Source of the DNA: Microglena sp. YARC
Taxonomy: Eukaryota > Chlorophyta > Chlorophyceae > Chlamydomonadales > Chlamydomonadaceae
Assembly: GCA_022414725.1 (NCBI GenBank)
Contig: CM039464.1
Span: 46,323,481-46,387,480, forward strand
Length of the DNA: 64,000 bases
Direction of reading: 5' to 3'
The notes under the pieces are model-generated. The model was not told the DNA's origin. It saw nothing but the letters and a program-made list of their open reading frames with translations, and made no database searches. Within the stretch, counting starts at the first letter, position 1; the number at the start of each line of letters is the position of its first letter. This document shows, piece by piece, positions 49,403-58,800 of this stretch. Both the position numbers and the translations under genes were made by a program.

Positions 49403-52323
49403 ATGAAACTTGCGTTGCCACGTAGCAGGCTGGTGAAGGGCGGAGTTGCTGCTCCTCGGAATGCCACGTCGCAAGTGCATCCCTGCGCCTGGAAGAGAGG
49501 CCAGGAGTCCCCTCGACAGGTTAAGGTGGACGCAATTAATCTTAACCGCCGCGAGTACATGGACAATATGTGGAAACGACAAGAGGAGCGAGAGAAGAAG
49601 AGGGCCTTATTTATCGAAGAATTGGAAAAGGGGTCATGCGGAGTTGAGGAAGTAGAAGACCTAGAGCATTTCAACTTGTTGTTGGACGCTGCAGGCTCTA
49701 GATTGGTCGTTCTGTTCATCTACAGCAAGGTAGGTAGACTGCAGACTCTTGCATGCTGCTGACATCCATTCCTGGTCTGCTTTTCCTTCTTGGCTGTGTT
49801 ACCCTAGTCCAATTCATTCTCATCTTGGGTGCAGGCATGTGGTATTTGCAAGGATGCTATGCAGCGCTTTGAATTGATGTGTGATGACACAAAAAACCAG
49901 AAAGGACGAGTACTTTTCTTGGCACACAACATCATCGACCCCTACGGTGCGGTTAAAGATGGGCAGTGTTAGGGTTGATGCACCCTCCATGTTATTTGCG
50001 TTTCTGACTGTATGTGTTGCATTAGTATAGTACTGCCTGCAAGTGAGAACAGAGGGTGAGGGGGTGGGGTGGGGGTGGGGGTGGTGGGGGGGGTCCATAG
50101 CTTTCCTTTTCCGCTACCAGAAGCAGCTTCTATGCAGCTCCCTGAGCTAGCCAATGGGCTAAGCTCTTAAATATCAACTGGACTGGGAATATGATCCTAC
50201 CAGCTTCAAAATGCACTACGCTGCTATAGGTTTGGCTGAGTAGCAAGCCAGGAGAGCTGCCTAGAAGCTGCTGCTGGTAGCTGAAAAGAAAAGCTAGGGG
50301 AGAAACCATGAGGCGTTCTTCTTTCTGGAGCTGTCAGTGCCCTGCTTGCGTGAGGGTAGGGTGGAGGGCATTCATTATTTTGCATTGTTAGATCAGGCTG
50401 AGACTGTGACAGTGTTCTGCTCTCCTGGTAGAATTTTGCAGTTTATAAGGAGGTATTATTATTGTCCAATCTGCTCCAATGCTATTTATTGGTGTATTAT
50501 TTTTGTCCAATCTGCTCCAATGCTACTTATGGGTGTATTATTATTGTCCAATGCTAGTCATTGACCTCTGGGGGTCCCTCCGTTGGTTAGATAGATATAA
50601 GGTCTGGATGGGGGATCCATATATATAGCTTGGGTGGGTGGGTGCTGGCATGAGTGTGAGTGGGCTGTACACTAGGGGAACTGATAGTTTTTAGGGTATA
50701 CAACTTTCAAATCTGGGAAAAAAACAGGTTTTGTTTTGTTTTCCTTGGCCTCTGTTTTTTCATGTTAGATGGAGCTAGCTTTGCGCAGTTCTTCTGCAGC
50801 AAGCAAATGCATTCTTTCCCTGATCCCTAATAACAGTTACATTTCCCTTCTTTATTCAGACCACGTATCTGACATTGCCAGAATGCACAAGGTCAAGGCA
50901 GTGCCATGCTTTCTATTCATGGATGAGGGTGCTCTGGTAGGTTGGTGATTTTAAACTACAAATTAAAATAAAAAATCAATATAAATTGTATTATGTTTTC
51001 CGTTGCATGAATAAATGACCCCAGTATTTGTTTCGTGTGCCCAAAACCTTAACCTGCAATTCTTCTGCAAGGATTGTGTTTCTTTTAGTGTTTCTTTTTC
51101 CGGCTACGTATGGCAGCTTCCAGCCAGCTCCATTAGAAAGCCAGTCCCCCAAAGCCAGCCACCCCCCCTTCCAAACCTTTCAGCTGCATTCAAATGCCCT
51201 TCGTGTCAGCTTTCAGGCACACTAGCTAGTTTCAGGTCTGGTCCAAGGACAGGGAAAGGGAGCTGCCTAGAAGCTGCCACGTGTAGCCGAAAACAAAAAC
51301 AGTGGCTTCTCTGCTGTTACATGAATACCTTATGTATCTGTCAATTCTGCAGGTGCGGCGACTGTCCCTCCGGGATATCCGAATCCTCTATGGAACCAAA
51401 GGTACGGGGTCTAAGTCATTTGTCAGACTGCGTAAACGCATATGAATAGGGATCGGCATATCTTATGATGTTGGCCAAAGGTGAGTATGATATCATATGA
51501 TATCATGCAAATTGCATCATATGATATTACAATTATTGTATTTAAATGGTAACTTATATTATTATTGTATTTCAATGATAACTTTGGCCTAGTCAGACTG
51601 CTGGCATCATATGATATCATATGATGACATGTTCCCTACAAATGAATGCTGAATCGTTTGAATCGTTCCCTACATATGAATGCTGAATCATTTGAATCGT
51701 TCCCTACGTATGCATGCTGAATTGTTTGAATCGTTATCTACATATGAATGCTGAATCGTTTGAATCGTTCCCTACATATAAATGCTGAATCGTTTGAATC
51801 GTTCCCTACATATGAATGCTGAACCGGTTGTGGAAGGCATTGTGTACTGTTCGTACATGCAATTGAGAGTTTGGGCGGAGCCCCCTCTTCAAGGGGGCGG
51901 GAGCCCCCATGTTTACCTATTTGTCTGTCCTACCGGAAAAAAACTTGAAGCCTGACACGTCAGGCAATGGTCGCGTAACTAACTCGCTTCGGTCAGCTCC
52001 ATCGTTGCCACCTTTCTTTCCGTTGCCAGCACACTCCGCCATTTTCCCGCGTTGCTTGCGACGCTGCATAGGACTTGTTTCCGCTGCCTTTCTATCCTTG
52101 CTGTTTGGTTTTGTGGCTTAGAGAATGGGTTGGAGTTGTGGCCTAGAGAATGGATGTGTGGGTTAGAGATTGGGAGGATGGGTGGAAGCAGAAGGTATTA
52201 CGTTAGGCCTGACCCGCTGAGAACAAGGCAAGCTTGTACCGATCCGTCTAGACTAACTCGTTGCTTTTTTCCCCAGGCCAAGTGCAAGATGCTATACAGG
52301 AGGATATTTTGAAGTTCCGGTAA
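49403..52323 (+). CDS. Thioredoxin-like protein, complete five-exon gene
   Basis: Exons 49403-49729, 49835-49946, 50860-50936, 51353-51401 and 52277-52323 (612 nt, 203 codons plus TAA). All introns are GT-AG and the phases close exactly. The product has a basic N-terminus (MKLALPRSRLVKG), a charged helix (NMWKRQEEREKKRALFIEEL), the core strand RLVVLFIYSK, active site C111-G-I-C114, and a cis-Pro at about 162 in VKAVPCFLFMDEGAL. It ends QVQDAIQEDILKFR. Length and order fit a single-domain thioredoxin fold with an N-terminal extension, reminiscent of plastid atypical thioredoxins; targeting is inferred only from the basic start. CGIC replaces the usual CGPC, so redox potential should differ. 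An in-frame ATG at 49289 could add 38 residues. The introns hold MITEs. Confidence 0.85.
50099..50295. mobile_element. Hairpin MITE in intron 2 of the thioredoxin-like gene
   Basis: Inverted arms AGCTTTCCTTTTCCGCTACC... and ...GGTAGCTGAAAAGAAAAGCT pair over about 45 bp, through AGCAGCTTCTATGCAGCTCC. A relative is at 51091-51300. Confidence 0.75.
50455..50555 (+). repeat. ~47-bp tandem repeat, 2.3 copies
   Basis: Repeated TTATTGTCCAATCTGCTCCA plus ATGCTA...GGTGTA. Intronic. Confidence 0.8.
51091..51300. mobile_element. Hairpin MITE in intron 3 of the thioredoxin-like gene
   Basis: Arms TTTCTTTTTCCGGCTACGTA...GGCAGCTTCCAGCCAGCTCC and their inverse at 51260-51300. Same family as 50099-50295, with a different centre. 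Confidence 0.72.
51448..51639 (+). mobile_element. ATATCAT-rich MITE, forward copy (intron 4)
   Basis: Ends AGGGATCGGCATATC and, inverted, AGGGAACATGTCATC, with subterminal ATGATATCATATGATATCAT palindromes. The same element lies inverted at 59459-59616 in an RNF10 intron; GGCATCATATGATA and TCAGACTGC are shared internally. Confidence 0.85.
51630..51830 (+). repeat. 34-bp tandem repeat, ~5.5 copies
   Basis: Unit contains GTTCCCTACATATGAATGCT and GAATCGTTTGAATC. The first unit overlaps the right end of the MITE (GTTCCCTAC), suggesting the array grew from the MITE border. Confidence 0.9.
51868..52085 (+). repeat. GC-rich ~200-bp dispersed repeat, copy 1
   Basis: Begins GGCGGAGCCCCCTCTTCAAG with a small CCCCC/GGGGG hairpin. 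Shares GAAGCCTGACACGT, GGTCGCGTAACTAACT and TAGGACTTGT with 59998-60190, in the same orientation. Confidence 0.85.
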
Positions 52324-52564
52324 GTTCTCATTTTCAAATAGGATTCCATTATGATTATGGAAAGGCTAAGTTCGTTAATATTAGTTAATTAATCATATTA
52401 GTGGACATTAGCGTATATAAGACAGCTGAGCCGTCTCACCAGATTTTGGTTTTGTTTTGAAAAACTAATATTATTGCGACTCTTTTATAATGTTAGTTAA
52501 TATTAGCTTTTCAAAAAATAATATTAGTAGCTGTTCCCTCAATATGATTGCTGCAGAACTGTCT

Positions 52565-52780
52565 TATGCAAGTCGTAGCACAAGCTGGATAGGTACCTGT
52601 ACTCCATCAAGAACCACATACAGGTGCAAGCTGGCTTGGCTTGGCCTAGCCTAGAATGCAAGTCATAGCACAAGCTGGATATGTACCTGTACTCCATCAG
52701 CTTGGACCATGTTGGTGCTATCTGGCCCATACAGGTGCCAGGCTGGATATGTACCTGTACTCCATCAGGAACCAGTAGGA
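52565..52780 (+). repeat. ~90-bp tandem repeat, about 2.5 copies
   Basis: Recurring AGCTGGATATGTACCTGTAC plus TCCATCA. Intergenic, just after the thioredoxin-like gene. Confidence 0.85.
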
Positions 52781-52910
52781 AAATAACTACGACAATTAGA
52801 CCCTTGTTTTGGTCTAATAAGTAGAAGAACAACAACAACAGCAATCACAAACAAAACAAAAGTTGTTTTGGCATTTAGTATCAAAGCTAACTTGGTTGCT
52901 ATTTTGCTGC

Positions 52911-53010
52911 TTATAAATAAATACATAAATAAATAGGTAGCCTTATTACGAGGTGCGAGGTTTGTGCTTGAGGTCCTTGCAGCCCCGTTTGCTTGCACTG
53001 GAGCCCAGCA
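52911..53010 (-). repeat. LINE 3' end relic
   Basis: On the minus strand: GGCTCCAGTGCAAGCAAACG, a CCTCGTAATAAGG hairpin, then a TATTTATTTATG tail. Same 3' signature as the macrosatellite LINE (17117-17190). Confidence 0.7.
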
Positions 53011-53162
53011 CCAACTTTCTTTCGCTTCTTCTTCATAACTCCAGGTCTGTCTTCAAGGAGATGGTGTACACACGTGCTCCAGGATCCAGAGCTTAAGATC
53101 ATGCCCAAGCCGTATTTCATGTTGCGCTCTTCATGTGACTGAGACTGAATTTCAGTCCATAG

Positions 53163-53749
53163 TTTAGTGATACATAGCAGGCTTGTTCAGGACGCTGCGT
53201 CCTCCGTCGCAGGCGCACCGTCGAAGGGTCCGTTGTGTCGCAGGACGCAACGTTGGGAGGGTCCGTTGACCAGAAGGAAGGGTCTGTTGCGTTGCAGGCT
53301 ATACAATTGGTTGCGTCTCAAGCAGCTGAGCTGGGGGTCCTCCTGAAGTACCCTGATGCATAGCCCTTTATAATAGGTGTGGTAGAAATTGGCACGTAGA
53401 AGCCTTGGTTCTGATCGGTGTAGATGATTACCTCAATTATTTGGGGCTTTGTGTTGTGATCTGAATGTGATCAAAATAAATATTCAATACAATTGAATAA
53501 AATGCTTTTCGTCTTTTGCATCCAAGCTACAATCTTATATGTATTCGTGTTGCGAGGTGAATTTATATGGCGCAGTCATGTTAACTTCACTGTTTCTTTT
53601 GGGGCTACTATTACCAGCTTTTAGGCAACTCCTTTCCCCCTTCTTTTGGCCAAACCTGGAGCTAGCTAGTGCGCCTGAATTTAACTGGAAGGACTGGAAC
53701 AGCTAAAGCATGGCGTGTGTTATATCCTTAACTGCAAACTTTTCACCCA
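53163..53749. other. Intergenic segment, no gene seen
   Basis: Contains a short imperfect repeat of GGGTCCGTTG/GTCGCAGGACGCAACG (53215-53300); otherwise AT-rich and featureless. Confidence 0.5.
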
Positions 53750-54721
53750 TATCAATTGAATACATAATATTATATAATACTAGTCGGACAAGAAAGTTGA
53801 GCTGCGTTTTCAGAATCATGTTTCATGCATCTCTTCTCATTGAATACCACACCAAGGTATTCAAACTGCAAAACCCTCTCTACGCTTTGATCGTTCAGGC
53901 GGAAGTCATACTGTTAATCATAGAGGTTGCGGTTTAAAAACACGTCCTGAGATGTATTCACATTCACTTTGAGGTCCTTGCCTTTAGCATACTGACAGCT
54001 TATAAAGCTGGACTTCGAACGGAAGAGAAGGAGTCTAAAGCTTTGTAGCTTTTACTGTCATTGTAAAGACAAGATGACAGATAGAAAATACTTTAAGAAA
54101 GCTAGCGCTGACACATACACAGCCAATTTGTCTTCTGGAGATCCCTAGCACTTAGGGCTCAAAGAGTGCTATTATACGTGCGCCTACTCTTTTGTAGGAG
54201 TGGCAACGCCATTCGGACAGAATTGTCGGTATCCCTGGTTCGTGTGGGGAGACCCACCTCCTGGGTTGAAATTCCTTTCAAAACACAAAACAAAACTGTC
54301 AAGTACTAGTGCACTCATTGAATCCAATCCGCGCTCCTTGTTGGTTAGGGAAGCATTGGGGAACATCATTCACAAACAGTGAGAATATAAAAGGGCTCAA
54401 GGTACATCCTTGCTTGACTCCCCTGGCAATGTTGATTAGAGCCGTACGTGTACTCCCATCTATCAACTCACAAGGCTCATCTTCGTATTGGTCTTTGGTT
54501 GCCCTTAGAAAAGGAGACGGCATCTCTCCCTTTTCCAGGAGTTTCCAAAGATCTTTCCTGTTGGCAGTGTCATAAGCTTGACTAAAGTCTGTGAAAGCAC
54601 AGTAAACGTTGTTTCTATGACGGGCAGCCTGAATAAGATATCTAAAGATAAGCTTAGGTGATCTGGGTAGAACCCAAATTCTGTTACAGGGATTTTTTAC
54701 CTTGACACAAAACTCGGTCAC
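53750..54721 (-). pseudogene. LINE reverse transcriptase fragment
   Basis: The open frame 54721-54299 gives RT motifs: CAFTDFSQAYDTANRKDLW (palm strand with catalytic-type Asp), ARGVKQGCTLSPFIFSLFVND, then GARIGFNE. Further 3', in broken frames, YDFRLNDQSVERVLQFEYLG and VVFNEKRCMKHDSENAAQLS (about 53800-53910) are the post-palm segment. About 110 bp near 54190-54300 does not fit RT and may be an insertion. It is a dead copy lacking ends. Confidence 0.85.
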
Positions 54722-54958
54722 CAGAGCCCAGAGAGCATTTGGATACTAGCAATAGAGACCAGCACTCACCACTGACATTATTTAGTTGCTGGGTTCATGT
54801 GTTATCTATTTATAAGAGTCATACCAATCTGAGCGCTAATCTATCTATTTCGCCCCTATATATCTGGGCGAAATTCTAATATTCTTCCGAAGACTGGGGA
54901 TTTGACTAAGGTCTAATACGTCAAACACGTCACATCACACGTCAATCCTTTCACAACT

Positions 54959-54983
54959 AAAAAAAAAAAAAAAAAAAAAAAAA
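54959..54983 (+). repeat. A25 run
   Basis: 25 consecutive A. It could be a retroposed poly(A) tail, but no element body is recognised upstream. Confidence 0.8.
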
Positions 54984-54984
54984 C

Positions 54985-55824
54985 ATAGAATGGGCTGCAA
55001 GACGTGGGTGTGTCTATCGTCACTTATCTTAACTCCAGCATTTTTCATGAAGAATCCCGGAATCCCATACAATCCTGTAGCTGAGTCAACCTTAATCCTT
55101 TTCAGCTTTTCTAACTTACCACAATAGGGCTATTGGGCTGATGTCCCACGCAGGCCTAATGATCCAATTGGATGAGGACCACCAGTCCACCAGCTACCAA
55201 AGATAGGATACTGGTCCCGAATTGGTGCTGGTGCTATTGCAGGGTCTGGTGCTGGTACTGCAGGAAGCCAGGAAGGTCGCAAAGCTAGTAGCCGTGTACT
55301 GGGTTGGCCTCGGTCACAATACATGATGCCCAAAATCGTATCGCGTGTCGTCCATCTTTCAGTTCACCACGAACGATGTTGAAGATGCATTGATAGTGAG
55401 GTGCCAGGTGCCCCACCAGGTGCCCTAGCTAGCCATAGCTGGCGGAAACCAGAAAACGACGAGATGCGCACAATCCAAAACAATGCCAATTCTTGCGAAG
55501 AGAAAACCGAGAGGGAAACACTATCATCATCAAGCTTCTTGGCAACCGGATCATATCAGGCAGACGGTCGTCCAAAGAATTTCAATATTCAGTTTGTCGT
55601 CCTTTGCTTCTGTCCAGCCGGGTTCTTCGAATCCGCGTATCCATATCCTCTTTCGGCAGTTAATGAACATTTCTGCAACAAATCAAACTCAAATCAACAG
55701 TTTGTCCTTGCAAGCCCCCTGTTTTACCCCCCAGTCTTCAGAACATGGCTCCCATATCCACCCTGGTGAGCGGCCCTGTCCAATCCCCCACCCACCCCCT
55801 GATTTGGACCCCTTCTCGAGATCG
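54985..55824. other. Presumed upstream region of the RNF10-like gene
   Basis: A frame is open from 55483 into the first exon, but the part before 55825 looks non-coding (biased, no conserved pattern). Contains the tandem GTGCCAGGTGCCCCACCAGGTGCCC (about 55401-55426). Confidence 0.4.
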
Positions 55825-58800
55825 ATGGATTGCTTGAAGAGAACGATCCCGGTCATTGGTGAGACAGCACACCTGACGAAATTGTTTTCATGTACAGATC
55901 AGCAGGGTGCGTCTACTCTAACAGCAGGAAACCCAGCGGAGACCTCACGACCCTCGTCTCGGAAGGCCCGAGATAAAAAGGTGAGAGCGCTGACGAGCGC
56001 CTTGGAAGATCAGGAGTTCATGCTGACACACATCAAGTACACTATTGGCCCACCAACCAGTGTGTATCATTGGTCACTTGTCCTCACAATAATATTTGCT
56101 GCATGCATGTCCAGGATTCGAGCTTGTTGAAGAACACACCTGAAGCAGACCGCAGAAAAAAGGAAGAGTGAGTATTATGTGGTTTCTTTCCCGGATGTGC
56201 TGCCTAGGAAAACTTGCAAGGATGCATGCGCTATGTCAACGTTCCATGATGTTAACTGGTTCACTGCATTTAGCATGGAGCAATTAAAATGCAATGCATG
56301 AGCTAGACTTGAGTATGGCAGAATGTAGCCGATCTTCAAAATCCCTGCATTTACTTGTCATGTGCAGCAAGGCAGGAAATTCTGCTCCGTCCTCGGGTCA
56401 GCCACCAGGGGGGCGTGGGTCGAAGAATGCCAATCATCTTCTAGGCTTCACCTATGGCAGTGGACAGCCCCTGGTGAGTGAACAAGCCATCCAATGCACT
56501 ATTGCTAACCTAGGTGAAGTGCTTGATTTCAATCGCTGATAACTGTAGGTCTCACAGTATGCTGGGGAAAGAATCTACGCTTCACTGGGACAGACTAAGG
56601 CCCCTATCCAGCAAATGATTCATCCACCTATTACACTTTGGCTAATAACCTTGCATTATAGTTTTGGTATGTGTCCAGACCGAATTTGAGGTGGTTCACA
56701 TTTTCTACCCTTTGATCAGTCTGCTGGCCGTGGAGATGGAGGACGCAGGAGTGGGAGAGGCGGGAGTTCCTCCACTCAGCCAAGGAGATACAATACAAGT
56801 AAACCACAGAAGTACAACAAGGACAAGTTTCTCCAGGCAAACTTCCGCTTCTTGGTGTCTGGTAGGTTTCTTTCACTGCACCCTTACTGCATCCTGCGTC
56901 CCCTCAATACACCACCCGACTGACTTGCTGGCCGGCTGACTGACAATCTGACACGACCATGCATCCATCCATCCATCCATCCATCCATCCATCAATCAAT
57001 CATCCCCCCCCCCCCCCCCCCCCCCCATCCCACACACACACCTCCTGAAACATTTCCTTCATTCACTGGTATCCTTTTGAATGTGCAGATGCGGTCGAGG
57101 TGGACAGTTTCTTGGTGGATGCTGATCGCATGTTTTCATGGGACGATGTTGTTCAGGTGGGTAAATGAAAGTCATCGATCTCGCACTTTCAAACACATTC
57201 TATGCTGTGGGTCCTGGGTTTGTTAAGCAGGGATTGCTTGAAACTTATCAGCTGCACCATGCCAGAATTATCTGCTTTACCTGCAAATATCTGCTGCTGC
57301 TTTCTGGTGCCAAAGTGGATTTGATACCGATTCACATATGCTGCAGTTATAGCAATTCCTATGCCTTGTTCCAGTAGCAGGAGAGTTAGGCCCTACTTTT
57401 TGGTTGCCAAAGAATGTGAATCAGAGCTTTCATTATAATTATGCGGATAAGTTGGAAGACCCCTCCTGGATTTTGTGGAGCGGGCTTGTCTTGAGTCAAC
57501 AATGGCCTGTTGATGACAACAGAATGTAATGTATTTGAATCGGGAGTTAGCTTACAAAAACATGATTGGACTTCCTTATTCTAGAGCCTCATCCTGCACA
57601 GGTTGAGATGTACAGTACCAGATGACCAGTACACCCTTGCAGTGCCCGATCTCACTGGATTCGCCACCAGTGTGCCCACAAATCACACCTTGTGGTCACG
57701 TCTACTCTTCGGTCAAGCATGCAACATCTGGTCAACTATGGATACTCATCCTGCACAGGTTAAGATGATGAGCAGTACACCCTGCCAGTGCCCGATCTCA
57801 CTGGATTCGCCACCAGTGTGCCCACAAATCACACCCATTGGTCATGTCTACTCTTTTCCGTCAATCATGCAGCATCTGGTCAACTATTGATACTCATCCT
57901 GCGCAGGTTGAGATGATGAGCAGTACACCCTGCCAGTGCCCGATCTCACTGGATTCGCCGCCAGTGTGCCCACAAATCACACCTTGTGGACATGTCTACT
58001 CCTTTCCGTCAATCATGCAGCATCTGGTCAACTATGGAGGACCCAAGCTCAGGTGTGCTTTGATGGATGGCCAGTGTTGCCCGAGACCGTCCTTTGGACA
58101 GCTTTCTGAATCCACGTTAAAATGGTTTCTTTCTGACCATTTGTTCCAGTTGCTGTCTTTCTCAACAGCCGGACCTGGACAGCCGCCTGTAGTTGCTGTC
58201 TTTCTTGACGGCCGCTTGTAGTTGCTGTCTTCCTGACGGCCGCCTGTAGTTGCTGTCTTTCTTGACAGCTGCTGTAGTTGCTGTCTTTCTCCGGTTATGT
58301 GGCATGGGAAATGGGTAGGTGGTTATGTGGCAGGGGAAATGGGTAGGTGGTTGTGTGGCAGGGGAAAGAGGTAAACAGAGGCCATGGGATCATGCCACAT
58401 GCGCATGAACCCGCAACATGGGCCGGTCACTATAAGTTGATAAGGGGTCAGGTTGTTTTCTGACTTGTCGGCTGTTGTTACCGCATAAGAATGCAGTGCC
58501 ATGCCTGGAGTATGTGATTACTTTTTTTACCAAAACCGGCAATGTTTGAACAAGGTGTACTGCAGTACTGCAATTTGGAGTACTGCGAGAGAGGATATAG
58601 AGGATTCGTTACATAAACTCAGCAAATCACAGCCGAGACAGGACAGCAGCGCAGCCTGCAGACCATCCAATTTTATAACAGGTAGCACGAGGCTTTTTAA
58701 GGCACCCTCACAAACCTGAAAAACAAACTAGGTCAAGTCCAAAAGAGGAAACAAACTAGAGGCGGAAAGAAGAGCGGAAAGGGGATCGTAGAGGGGAGGG

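Noticed and set aside
55483..55824. Upstream extension of RNF10 exon 1 to an ATG at 55483
   Set aside because: The extra 114 residues are low-conservation-looking and rich in His/Pro/Ser; the ATG at 55825 is the simpler start, though unproven.
52320..55898. Joining the thioredoxin-like gene and RNF10 into one gene
   Set aside because: Reading through 52320 gives an immediate TAA after a natural C terminus, and the phases do not match the 55.9-kb exon.
56549..56662. Possible extra RNF10 exon (VSQYAGERIYASLGQ...)
   Set aside because: Adding it breaks the phase, whereas 56473 to 56720 joins phase 0 to phase 0 and restores the family order.
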